Position numbers and translations under genes: made by a program | Notes under the pieces: generated by a model | Databases searched by the model: none | Told to the model about the DNA's origin: nothing | The model's input: only the letters and a program-made list of their open reading frames with translations | Assembly: GCF_000716535.1 (NCBI RefSeq) | Contig: NZ_JNWV01000015.1 | Location: forward strand, 62,001-126,000 | Direction of reading: 5' to 3' | Length of the DNA stretch: 64,000 nucleotides | From: Streptomyces flaveolus | GTDB taxonomy: Bacteria; Actinomycetota; Actinomycetes; Streptomycetales; Streptomycetaceae | Shown: positions 42,866-51,430 of the stretch, in pieces | Layout: each line of letters starts with the position of its first letter | Numbering within the stretch: position 1 is the stretch's first letter

Positions 42866-43255
42866 TCAACCGGTAGCAGTCGGCCCGTTCAGTTCGGGGG
42901 ATACCGCGTCGAGAGTCTCGTTTACGGCGATGCTGACGATCCGCGCGTGCTCTTCAGCGGTGAGTGAGGCCGGAAAGGCGTCCGTCTGCTCCAGCTGGAC
43001 CAGGACGGTCCGGACGACAACTTCACGGCTCGGTTCGGCGGTCCGCTTCCGGAGGTCCTGGTAGACGCTCCACCCGAAGGCGGCAGCGCTGACGATGAGC
43101 GAGCCAGCGGCGATCGGGTCGAGGTACCGGTCGGGGAGACGGGTGGACCCGCGGGACTGCAGCACGGCCTCGACGTCGGCGGTGAGGGAGGGTGTGCGAG
43201 GGGTGGTGAGGCGTCGGGCCGCGGCCCGTGCGCCAGCTTCGATCGGGTCGGTCAT
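42866..43255 (-). CDS. Small single-pass membrane protein downstream of the CHAT gene
   Basis: 129 aa from the ATG at 43255. Cytoplasmic N-terminal helix (RAAARRLTTPRTPSLTADVEAVLQ), one membrane helix (IAAGSLIVSAAAFGWSVYQDL, res ~55-75), then a charged helical tail. It lies 60 bp downstream of the CHAT-STAND-TPR gene on the same strand, so it is probably in the same operon and may be its partner or substrate. Confidence 0.68.
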   Translation of the reverse strand: MTDPIEAGARAAARRLTTPRTPSLTADVEAVLQSRGSTRLPDRYLDPIAAGSLIVSAAAFGWSVYQDLRKRTAEPSREVVVRTVLVQLEQTDAFPASLTAEEHARIVSIAVNETLDAVSPELNGPTATG

Positions 43256-43315
43256 GGTGCGCGAACTCCTCTGGTGGCGCGCGGCGGCCGGTTTGGCCCC
43301 TCGCATGGTAGGTGG

Positions 43316-46300
43316 TCAGGACTTGGCGTACTTCCGGACCGCTCTGGGCAGCCGGCGGCCGGTGACGGACCGCCAGGCCCGCTCCAAGGCCGGGACACCG
43401 AGGCTGCGGGTCTGCAAGCGGAGGATGAAGGCGGCGTGGGCGGTGGCGGGGTGCGGGAACTCCTCGAAGGTGGTGATGCTGGCCACCACGTGGGTGAGGG
43501 CCTCTTCGTCGCGGCGCTGCATCTCGGCAAGCAGGCCGAGCTGAAGCAGCGATCGGGATTTCGCGAGCGGGTTCCCGACCTCATGGGCGAGTTCGAGGGC
43601 TTTGCGGCACCACCACTCGGCCGCGTCCGAGCGGCCTCCCCGGAAGGCGGCAATGCACCGTAAGTGGTAGATGGACCACAGGCCCGGCCGATCGCCGATG
43701 GCCATCAGGGTGTCCACGGCCTGGGCGTACCATTTCTCGGCCCTGTCCTGGTCTCCACGCTGACTGGCCACGGCGCCAAGTTGCTGGTAGACGGCGGAGG
43801 CGCAGTGGTCGTCATTGGTGGTCTGGCAGATCTCCAGGGATTTGTTGAGCCATGCATCGGCTTCGGGAAGCCGTCCGCGCATGCGTGCCAGCGTACCCAG
43901 ATGCTGGTAGCTGTGGGCTGTCTGCGGGCGGCTGCCCAGCTCCTCAAAGATGGCCAGCGCCTTCATCGACCACGTCTCGGCCGCCGCGAATTTGCGGGTC
44001 TCGAGGGCCACGATCGCGAGTTGTTGGTACAACGTGCCGATGGCGCTGCGATCGTTCATCTCCATGGCGATGGCCATCCCGCGCAGGTAATGCTCATACG
44101 CCTGCGCGAAGTGCCCGTGCTCGCGGGCGAGGACGCCAAGTTGCTGCTCGGTGGTAGCGATCCGCTGCGAGTCACCGAGTTGCTCGAACGCGCTCCGAGT
44201 CTGCCCGAGCAGCAGTTCCGCCTCCTCCCGTCGGCCGAGCGGGTTGGCGACGATGCTGAGGTCCGCTCGGACGAGGGTGATCCGCTTCTCCAGCTTCAGC
44301 CACTCCAGCAGTTCGAGCGCCCGGAGGTACCAGGTCCTGGCCTCCGTCCACTGCCCCCGCTCCATGGCGACCCTGCCGAACTGGTGGTACGAGGTGGCGC
44401 GGTGGTCGGCCCGGTCGCGGCCCGGCGGCAGCGCTTCGACAGCTCGGTGGATGTCCTGGAAAGTCCGCTCGGCCTGATCGCACAGACCTTGGCGGAGTTC
44501 CCGGTGCCCCTCCGCGCTGACCAGCACCACCCACAGCTTCCCGGCGTCGGTGAGGAGCCCGGGGGCGGTGCCGTCGGGCTCCTCGAGAAGCAGCCGGACC
44601 CGGTCGACCCAGCCCCGTGCTTCGGCGTAGAGGCCGCAGAGGCTCCAGTAGTCGTCGAGCGGGCAGACGATGTCGTACGCCTGCTCCCAGAGGCCGTGGT
44701 CCAGCGCGTGTCCGAGCAGGTGGCCCATTGTCGGCCGCAGCTTTTCGAGCGAGGAGACGGCTTCCCCGGAGTCGCCCTCGTAAAGTTCGGCTTTGAGGGT
44801 CTCGCAGTAGTAGGCCACGACGTCGACCGCGGCACGCAGGGCGGCCGCCCGCTGGTCGGTGAAGTCCGACTCCTCAGCACGCCATTGGGCGAGCAGGTAG
44901 GCCGGAAGCGAGGGGTGGTAGCGGAAGGACCCGGCGGTCTCGGTGAGCAGACCGACGCCGGCGGCCCGTTCCAGCAACTTCCGCCAGTCCATCCCGGTGC
45001 GGTCCTCGAAGCGGGCGGGGACGTCCTTGTGCACGGACAGGAGCGCCAGCAGCACGGTGTCGATCGTGCCGTGGAGCAGCGTGATGACGGCCAGCGCGCG
45101 TCGGTCCGGCTCGGGCAGCTGGGAGAGCGAGTAGGCGATGCTCGCCGCGAGCGAGTCGCCGCGTGCTCCTGCCCCGTCGCCCAGGAAGCCGCCTCCGGCC
45201 GGGAGCTGCGCCGCTCCCTCGGTGAGCGCGTGGAGCATCTCCCTCGGCTCCCGGGTGTCGAGCATGGGGAGGATGAGGCGCATGCTCAGCGGATGCCCGT
45301 CCAGCCACGTCATCAGGTCACCGAAGACGCGCTGCTCGCGCTTGCGTGCGGTGCCGGGATAGGCGGCGAGGAGCTGGTCGGCGTACTCCACCGCCTCTTC
45401 CGGCTCCAGGCACGGGACCTCGATCCGCAGCGGGACGGGGCCGAGCCAGTCTTCGGAGGTGCGGCTGGTGAGGACGATCGCGCTGCGTCCGCGGGCGGCG
45501 ACACCTTCGAGGAAGCTGCGGAGTTCGGCGCGCTCGGCCTCGGAGAGCCTCGGAACGGCTCCCTCGGGGTCGGGCATCGTGTAGGCGGACTCCACGTTGT
45601 CCCACAGGAGCAGCAGGTCGCGCTGCGCGAGCGCATCCTCGACGGCAGCTCTGCGCTCGGCTGGGCCCAGCACGCCGAACCGGTCGGCGTCGAACAGGCG
45701 CCGCCCGATCCGGTCGATCACGCCCGGAAGGCCGAAGGAGGCGAGACCGGGTTCGAAGGAGTGCATGATCACCTCCTCCGGTCCGGCCACTGCCCCGGTG
45801 TCCCGGCACCATCGGCCGAATGCCTTCGCCAATTCCGTTTTGCCCACGCCCGCGGTGCCGTGAAGGACGACCACGTGGCGCAGTCGGGCAGCCACGTCCA
45901 GACGGAGCAGCAGACCGTCGCGCCCGATGAACTCTCCTACCAGCGCTGTCCCGTCGGCATCCTCGTGGGCCGGGGGATGTGTCTTGGCGTCGGAGACGGT
46001 TGCCCTGGCGGCAGCCCGGGTGACGCGGTCCACGGCGCGGTCCAGGATCCGGGCGTAGGGGTCCGGGTTCGCTCCAGCGGCCGGGCGGCCGGCTTGCATG
46101 TCCGGCAGGACGACCTCGCTGCTGCTGTACAGGACGGGCACCATCCAGTCGGCAAGCGGAAGTTGGCCCACAGGGGACGGACGCCCGTCCCGCACCGCGA
46201 GTTGTCGGCGACCGACCGCCACGGCCTCGGACACCCGGTCCCCGGTGAAAAGGCGTTCGTAGAACGCTGCCATGAATTCCGCGGCGGCCACCGTGTACAC

Positions 46301-47296
46301 GGTGTACGCCATGGCCAGCACCGCGCCGGCGCCCTCTTGCAGCAGGCGGGTCGCCACCGTGGCCTCCACCTGTGCCGCTAAGGTGGCCGACTGGCAGGCG
46401 TTGAGGACCACCAGCGGCACCTGGGCGGCAGCCAGCACTCTGGCGACCCGTTCTGCCGACACCAGTTCCGCGCCGCCACCGGGCCGCTCAAAGGTGAGCA
46501 GGCCACGCGGCCCCGGGCCGTGGAACGTCAGCGGGCTCCGACGGCCACTCCTCGGGCCAGCGGAGATGGTCCGCGCACCACCCGCGTCAGCCTCTCCGAG
46601 AGAGCCGTGGCCGTCGAAGTGCACGATGTGATACGGGCGGCCCTCGTCGTGCGCCTGGCGCAGCACCTGCCCTAGCCGATCGAGTGTCGGAGGCCGCAGA
46701 ACCACCAGTTCCACCCGGTCGCGTACCGGCGCGAGCCGCTCCAGCAGGGGACGAGCGATGGTCCGGTAGCCGACGTCGGCCGGGCCGTCCGGCCGCGCGA
46801 TGACCATCAGCACACGCAAGCGTGAACCGCCGATCTCGACGACCCGGCCCAGCCGTTCCGTCAGCAGGCTGCGGGTCACGGCCACCCCGTCTAGCACCAG
46901 CGGCGACGGCCGCCCTGGATCTGTCATCAGTTCCCAGGGCAAGGCGAGCAGCTGCGCGGAGTCAGAGCGGACCACGATCTCCAGAGCGCCTCCCGAGGAG
47001 AGGGCGCGGAGGTAGAAGTCCCTGGCGGGCCCGGAACCGAGCAGTGCGGCGAACACCTCGATGCCCCACCCGCGTAGCCGCTCGGCGATGTCCGGTCCGC
47101 GTTCGCCGTAGACCCCGAAGGGAGCCCGCAAGTAGTCCTCCAAGTACCAGCGCAGCTCCTCCAGTTCCTCGGCAACCAGCGGCCAGCGCAATGGGTCCGT
47201 CTGGACGGCGGGTGCTGGGTGCGGTTCACCGGCGGGCCATCGCGCCACGGACATGCGGCCATTGGCGCACAGGTCCAGCACCAGACGTTCGACCAT
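43316..47296 (-). CDS. CHAT protease - STAND NTPase - TPR protein
   Basis: 1326 aa from the ATG at 47296 (GGAGGGGG upstream). Residues 50-395 are a CHAT caspase-like domain with catalytic His in FDGHG (~230) and Cys in LNACQS (~301). Then a STAND/NB-ARC-like NTPase: Walker A LHGTAGVGKT (~478-487) and Walker B-like DLLLLWDN. From about 850 to 1300 there are TPR repeats (e.g. AYEHYLRGMAIAMEMNDRSAIGTLYQQLAIVAL). This is the NLR-like layout protease-switch-sensor known from bacterial conflict and antiphage proteins. Confidence 0.88.
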   Translation of the reverse strand: MVERLVLDLCANGRMSVARWPAGEPHPAPAVQTDPLRWPLVAEELEELRWYLEDYLRAPFGVYGERGPDIAERLRGWGIEVFAALLGSGPARDFYLRALSSGGALEIVVRSDSAQLLALPWELMTDPGRPSPLVLDGVAVTRSLLTERLGRVVEIGGSRLRVLMVIARPDGPADVGYRTIARPLLERLAPVRDRVELVVLRPPTLDRLGQVLRQAHDEGRPYHIVHFDGHGSLGEADAGGARTISAGPRSGRRSPLTFHGPGPRGLLTFERPGGGAELVSAERVARVLAAAQVPLVVLNACQSATLAAQVEATVATRLLQEGAGAVLAMAYTVYTVAAAEFMAAFYERLFTGDRVSEAVAVGRRQLAVRDGRPSPVGQLPLADWMVPVLYSSSEVVLPDMQAGRPAAGANPDPYARILDRAVDRVTRAAARATVSDAKTHPPAHEDADGTALVGEFIGRDGLLLRLDVAARLRHVVVLHGTAGVGKTELAKAFGRWCRDTGAVAGPEEVIMHSFEPGLASFGLPGVIDRIGRRLFDADRFGVLGPAERRAAVEDALAQRDLLLLWDNVESAYTMPDPEGAVPRLSEAERAELRSFLEGVAARGRSAIVLTSRTSEDWLGPVPLRIEVPCLEPEEAVEYADQLLAAYPGTARKREQRVFGDLMTWLDGHPLSMRLILPMLDTREPREMLHALTEGAAQLPAGGGFLGDGAGARGDSLAASIAYSLSQLPEPDRRALAVITLLHGTIDTVLLALLSVHKDVPARFEDRTGMDWRKLLERAAGVGLLTETAGSFRYHPSLPAYLLAQWRAEESDFTDQRAAALRAAVDVVAYYCETLKAELYEGDSGEAVSSLEKLRPTMGHLLGHALDHGLWEQAYDIVCPLDDYWSLCGLYAEARGWVDRVRLLLEEPDGTAPGLLTDAGKLWVVLVSAEGHRELRQGLCDQAERTFQDIHRAVEALPPGRDRADHRATSYHQFGRVAMERGQWTEARTWYLRALELLEWLKLEKRITLVRADLSIVANPLGRREEAELLLGQTRSAFEQLGDSQRIATTEQQLGVLAREHGHFAQAYEHYLRGMAIAMEMNDRSAIGTLYQQLAIVALETRKFAAAETWSMKALAIFEELGSRPQTAHSYQHLGTLARMRGRLPEADAWLNKSLEICQTTNDDHCASAVYQQLGAVASQRGDQDRAEKWYAQAVDTLMAIGDRPGLWSIYHLRCIAAFRGGRSDAAEWWCRKALELAHEVGNPLAKSRSLLQLGLLAEMQRRDEEALTHVVASITTFEEFPHPATAHAAFILRLQTRSLGVPALERAWRSVTGRRLPRAVRKYAKS

Positions 47297-47406
47297 GGTC
47301 ACCCCCTCCATGGGAAACGGCCTGCTGGCCGCTCTTGTTCCGCAGCGGAGGATAGGCGAGCACTGCTCGGCCGCGCGCCGGATTGACTGGGCACTCGACC
47401 CGCAGA

Positions 47407-47580
47407 TCATCGACGTAAGGTTTCTCCTTCCGTCTCCTTCAGGGTGCCCATCACCAGATGGAGCTGGGTGATGGGCAGCCCGGTCAGCGTGAGCGTCGCC
47501 TCCGCCATGCCGTCCCGGTACTCCACCTTCGCATGGGCTTTGCCTCGATCGGATAGCCGCAGGTGGACCGTCAGCCCCTC
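47407..47580 (-). pseudogene. C-terminal fragment of an unknown protein
   Basis: The frame ending at 47407 reads LSDRGKAHAKVEYRDGMAEATLTLTGLPITQLHLVMGTL, which looks like a genuine beta-rich C-terminus, but upstream it runs antisense into the gre gene and no start is visible. It may be a small gene ahead of the CHAT gene that lost its 5' end. Confidence 0.35.
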
Positions 47581-47655
47581 GCGGGGCTGATCCTGGAAGT
47601 GCCCGTCCGGGTGCGGGAACTGCCGCAGCAGTGCGAGTTGGCAGAGAAGATCCTG

Positions 47656-47949
47656 ATGACGACCAAGGGCGCGGAGCGCCTGCGCGAGCAGCTGAAGTCC
47701 CTCAAGAGCCACGGGGATGGCGAAGACGAGGAGGCGCGGGATGTCATCGACGCCGAGATCTCCCGGCTTGAAGGAACCCTCGCCCTCGCGGAGGTCGTCG
47801 ATCCGGCGCAGCTGACCGGGAGCAGGGTGCAGTTCGGCTCCACGGTCGTCCTGGTGGACCACGAAGGCGGCCGCACGCAGCGCCTGCAGATCGTCGGCGA
47901 ACACGAGGCCGACGCCAAGAACGGCCTCGTCTCGCTGAGTGCCCGCCTA
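47656..47949 (+). pseudogene. GreA/GreB-family elongation factor-like gene, 3' end lost
   Basis: From ATG 47656: coiled-coil N-terminus (GAERLREQLKSL...AEISRLEGTLALAEVVDP) and the start of the FKBP-like C-domain (VQFGSTVVLVDHEGGRTQRLQIVGEHEAD). Similarity ends about where the IS5-like sequence starts; the final 30-40 residues are replaced. Gre factors rescue backtracked RNA polymerase. Confidence 0.72.
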
Positions 47950-48276
47950 GGGTCTGTTGCGAAAGTGGATCTTGTTCGTTGATGATCACGTGCTGTGAGA
48001 CGTGGGGATCTGACGAACGGCCAGTGGCCCGGCTTGAGCCGTTGCTGCTGCGGGGCATCAAGCCGGGTCGGCCGCAGGTGTGGACGCGGCGGCAGCTGAT
48101 AGACGGCATACGGTGGCGGACCCGGACCGGTGCTCCTTGGCGGGACGTGCCCGAACGTTATGGACCGTGGGACCGGGTCTATGACCTGTTCCGGCGCTGG
48201 CAGCGGGATGGCACCTGGGCGAGGATCCTCGCCCAGCTCCAGGCCGAGGCGGACGCGGAGGGTCTGATCATTCGGA
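47950..48276 (+). mobile_element. IS5-family insertion sequence remnant (5' end only)
   Basis: Begins GGGTCTGTTGCGAAAGTGG after CTAG, like an IS5-group end. The ORF from 47982 encodes the DUF4096 part of the transposase (LEPLLLRGIKPGRPQVWTRRQLIDGIRWRTRTGAPWRDVPERYGPW). It breaks off after about 95 residues, and the right half and its terminal repeat are missing. Confidence 0.78.
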
Positions 48277-48444
48277 TTTGAGTCTGTTCGAAGACCTCAT
48301 GGCGGAAGCCGGAACTGCAGTGATCCTGCACCGCCCCGACCGTAACGGGACGGTCCCGCAACGGCGTGGAGAAGTGGATCTCATCGCCGTCCGCAACTGG
48401 CAGGACCCCGGCAGCGCCGACCGTGCGCTTCGAGCCCGAGTACT

Positions 48445-48473
48445 GGGGACCATCCCCGCACGCGCGGGGAGCA
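48445..48473 (-). CRISPR. Isolated type I-E-like CRISPR repeat
   Basis: 29 nt. On the minus strand it reads GTGCTCCCCGCGCG then TGCGGGGATGGTCCC, with the CCCCGCG..CGGGG stem and length of actinobacterial type I-E repeats. No neighbouring repeat at a 61-bp period and no cas gene in the window, so it is a relic. Confidence 0.6.
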
Positions 48474-48650
48474 CACTCACTGACCTGCATTCTTACCGTG
48501 CCAGCGACTCCTCTTCCATAACTTTCACCGAATCCGGCATACCACCCAAAGCGTGCTTCAGAGACGGACTGCCGTCCCCCGTCAATGCGGCAAGGACCCC
48601 GCGGCAGCCTCCACGGGCGCAGCCGGCACAGGCGTCGAGACCTGGCGGTC

Positions 48651-48679
48651 GGGACCATCCCCGCGGGCGCGGTGCAGAC
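48651..48679 (-). CRISPR. Degenerate second CRISPR-like repeat
   Basis: Shares its first 14 plus-strand bases (GGGACCATCCCCGC) and much of the middle with the copy at 48445, then diverges, as terminal repeats do. It is 206 bp from the first copy. The sequence between holds no clear gene. Confidence 0.45.
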
Positions 48680-48778
48680 GGGACCAGAGCCCGAGCCAGC
48701 GGCGGTGCAGCCAGGAAGTCACCGGGCCATTTGCCGACGCCCATCGTGAGAGGCGCGCACTTCCCCGTACGGAACCGG

Positions 48779-49024
48779 TCAGCGTACGCGTCCGAGGTGG
48801 ATGACGCTGACGCGGATCTGCTGATCGCTGATCTCGAACATCACGCGGTAGCGGGCCACATGGATGCGCAGCAGGTCGGCGCTGCCGAAGGCGCCATCGG
48901 GGCGGGGATTGTCAGCGAGGCGGTCGACTGCGGTGAACACCTGCCGTAACCCGTCGGGGTCGTCCTTGGCGAACCGCTCCGCCTGAGCGAGGGACTCAGG
49001 CTCCCAGATGACCTCGTACCTCAC
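48779..49024 (-). CDS. RelE/ParE-family toxin
   Basis: 81 aa, RelE fold: MRYEVIWEPESLAQAERFAKDDPDGLRQVFTAVDRL...RIHVARYRVMFEISDQQIRVSVIHLGRVR. RelE toxins cut mRNA at the ribosome. It overlaps the antitoxin gene by ATGA. Confidence 0.88.
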   Translation of the reverse strand: MRYEVIWEPESLAQAERFAKDDPDGLRQVFTAVDRLADNPRPDGAFGSADLLRIHVARYRVMFEISDQQIRVSVIHLGRVR

Positions 49025-49281
49025 GCCTCAGTACCGCCGAACACACGCCGGTAAGCCTCAGCGTGGGAGACGCCGGCGTCCTCGCCACGGGCCTGGCGGG
49101 CACGGTAGGCAGCCAGCGCCCGCAGCTCCTGCAGCTCCAGGGCATCGGCGGGGCTGACCAGTATCGCCACGGTCTGGCCATGGTCGGTGATAGCGACCGG
49201 CTCACGGGTGGCGCTGACCTCGCGGGCGATCGTGCCCAAGCGGGCGCGGGCCTCCACGATCGAGTACGTCGTCTCCGTCAT
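49021..49281 (-). CDS. Phd/YefM-family antitoxin
   Basis: 86 aa. N-terminal Phd fold TTYSIVEARARLGTIAREVSATREPVAITDHGQTVAILVSPADA binds the operator; the helical C-terminus covers the toxin. First gene of the pair, as is usual, allowing autoregulation. Confidence 0.88.
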   Translation of the reverse strand: MTETTYSIVEARARLGTIAREVSATREPVAITDHGQTVAILVSPADALELQELRALAAYRARQARGEDAGVSHAEAYRRVFGGTEA

Positions 49282-49613
49282 GCACACCAGATTACAGAAG
49301 TGTGCACTTTTACAGCCACTGGTTGCGCTGTCCAAGTCGTGCGGTGCTCCCGTGTTGGTCCCTCCGCAGGTCATTCCGGTTCGGCTTCCTGTCCGGCCGG
49401 CGACCTCCGGGCTGAGGCCCGTTGCCCAGGCCGCACGCCCACGCCAGCTCCTCATCAAGTCAAGCCTCACTACGGTGCCGAGCGGGGCCACTACAGCGCG
49501 CCTAGTACGCCTGGCCGATTCCCGGCTGTGTGGACGACGCGCACCCTGCCGGTTGTCAGCGCCTCCTCCTACTGTCCCTTTGCTGGGGCTTCACGGCAGA
49601 AGGGTGGTTGTGA
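49282..49613. other. Intergenic region between antitoxin and CoiA-like gene
   Basis: AT-rich just upstream of the antitoxin start (ATTACAGAAGTGTGCACTTT on the plus strand), containing GTGCAC and a possible minus-strand -10 TAATCT; a likely promoter-operator for the pair. The rest shows no gene. Confidence 0.4.
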
Positions 49614-50957
49614 GTGGCCAATATCGTCTGGCACACGAAGTTGCGGATCTACTTGGACCTCACACGGGAGGATCTGGGGCATCCGGAGTTTCCTGACCTG
49701 TGGGAGACCGTCTACCGCACCGACCGGCTGTTGGCCGCGCGTGGTGTGCCGGTGGCCGAACGGGACCTGCAGTGCGGTGGTGTATGCCAGGAGGCGGGAG
49801 TGGAAGCCTGGATGCACCTACGGCTACGGGCCGGGCGTCGGGAGGCCGTCCACGAGAAGGCCGAAGACGAAGAACGCCACACCCTGCCCATGAGCGACGA
49901 GCACAAGGCATACCAGGAGCGCATTGTGCGGGTCGCGGAGGAGGACGGCTTCCGGGCCGATAGCGAAGTACGCACCCGTGTGGGACGCAGTTGGATCCAG
50001 ACCGACACGCTTGTCGAAGGAGCCGACGGACGCCGTATCGGCTGGGAGGTGCAGCTGTCGTCAGCAGGTGTGCACGGGCCCCGGAGCGTGCGAGCCCGCG
50101 CGGCGAAGGCCGAGAAGAACGGGATCACTCCCGCCTGGCACACCGATCGGGCCGACTACGCGCGCCGCAACGACACCCAGTGGACCCGCAGCGACAACCT
50201 GCCCGCCTATGTGATCGCCAAGACCGGAGACCTCCGCGTCGTCTCCGGCTTCCGCGCCATGGACTTCTGGCGCTGCGACATCCACGCCGTGTACCCCTGT
50301 CCGAACGGCGTGCGCCGATGCGGCCGCTTCCACGCCACGCCCAAGCCGCGCGACGTCCTGTTCGACGACCTGGTGCGCCAGACAGCGGCCGGCACCATCG
50401 TGCCGGTGCAGTTCCGTGTCGGCGGTACGACGCACCGCTTCTGGGTCACGGATGCCGACGGTGATCGCCTCAAAGATCTCCGCAGCGACGACACACGGCT
50501 GCCGCCCGTCCCGGAACCCGGCCAGTCTGCTCCGGCCAGCCGAAACCGGCCGACCTGCAAGCCGTCCGTTCCCGCCCCCCAGGTTCCGGTTTCGGGCCTG
50601 GGGCTCCCCGCGGCCTGGGGCCCGGCCCAGCCTGCTCCTTTGGCTCCTGAGACGGCAGCGGTCCCGTCCATGCCAGGTGATCAGCACGGCTCCCACTCAA
50701 CGCTGCCTCCAAGCGGCCTCCCTCATGAGCTCGTGATGCTGCAGCAGGCAGCGGACGGTGCTCATCTCCAGCTGCAACAGCTCGATGACATTGATGAACG
50801 GGCTCGACAGCGCCGGGTGTGGCTGGACGCTGCTGTGGTGGTCCAGGCCGCCGTGACCCAGTACGCAACGTCGAAAGGTCTCAACCGGCACGAAGTGGAA
50901 AATCGGCTGCGACAGGTCGTCCGGCATCCAAAGACACAGCCGGGCACGCCGCAGTAA
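49614..50957 (+). CDS. CoiA-like predicted nuclease
   Basis: 447 aa from a GTG. The segment SWIQTDTLVEGADGRRIGWEVQLSSAG fits the D..ExQ variant of the PD-(D/E)xK fold in CoiA-type competence proteins. It is preceded by a helical N-terminus with two Cys (CGGVC) and followed by a CPNGVRRCGRFH motif and a Pro-rich linker. CoiA is linked to incoming DNA processing; here defence or plasmid handling is equally possible. Confidence 0.65.
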   Translation: MANIVWHTKLRIYLDLTREDLGHPEFPDLWETVYRTDRLLAARGVPVAERDLQCGGVCQEAGVEAWMHLRLRAGRREAVHEKAEDEERHTLPMSDEHKAYQERIVRVAEEDGFRADSEVRTRVGRSWIQTDTLVEGADGRRIGWEVQLSSAGVHGPRSVRARAAKAEKNGITPAWHTDRADYARRNDTQWTRSDNLPAYVIAKTGDLRVVSGFRAMDFWRCDIHAVYPCPNGVRRCGRFHATPKPRDVLFDDLVRQTAAGTIVPVQFRVGGTTHRFWVTDADGDRLKDLRSDDTRLPPVPEPGQSAPASRNRPTCKPSVPAPQVPVSGLGLPAAWGPAQPAPLAPETAAVPSMPGDQHGSHSTLPPSGLPHELVMLQQAADGAHLQLQQLDDIDERARQRRVWLDAAVVVQAAVTQYATSKGLNRHEVENRLRQVVRHPKTQPGTPQ

Positions 50958-51130
50958 CCGCCTTCGGCATTTCCGACCGCACGGTCGGCTGCAGCTGTGG
51001 CGCGGGCTGAGCTGCAGCCGAACGATGCGACAGAGCTGTAGACAGGCTGATCGCTGACAAGGGGCAGGGCCCACGCCGCGCTGTAGCTGCGCGGTGCCAT
51101 GAGATTGCGTCACCGTTGGATACGGAGGTG

Positions 51131-51430
51131 ATGACGGCGGGCGGTGACCAGGGCGCGCGAGTTGGCGGGTTGCTGGTTCGCCATCGATCCACTGGGCGTT
51201 GGGCGCGTGTGGAAGAGGCCGGCCTGTGCAAGCTCTGCCGCGAGGAAGCTGCCGCGCTGGCCGCTGCCTCGGCACCCGCGGCCGCGCCCCGCCAGGCGGG
51301 CCCCGCGACGGCTGAGCCGCAGACCTGCTCGGGCCGGGACGGAGACGTGCCGTGCGTCCGTATGCCTCTGCCCAACCGCAGTGTCTGCGGTGTCCACCGT
51401 GTCCAGGAGCTGGCCGGGGAGGTCGCGTGA
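51131..51430 (+). CDS. Small Cys-rich protein before dciA
   Basis: 99 aa; GGAGG lies just ahead of the ATG. CKLC, then CSGRDGDVPCVR and VCGVH suggest a zinc ribbon. Its stop overlaps the dciA-like start (GTGATG). Confidence 0.55.
   Translation: MTAGGDQGARVGGLLVRHRSTGRWARVEEAGLCKLCREEAAALAAASAPAAAPRQAGPATAEPQTCSGRDGDVPCVRMPLPNRSVCGVHRVQELAGEVA

Noticed and set aside
43664..46381. A 905-codon plus-strand frame
   Set aside because: Antisense to the CHAT-STAND-TPR gene, whose motifs are unambiguous; composition is that of a shadow frame.
48445..48679. A functional CRISPR array
   Set aside because: Only one good and one degenerate repeat, irregular spacing and no cas genes; kept only as relics.
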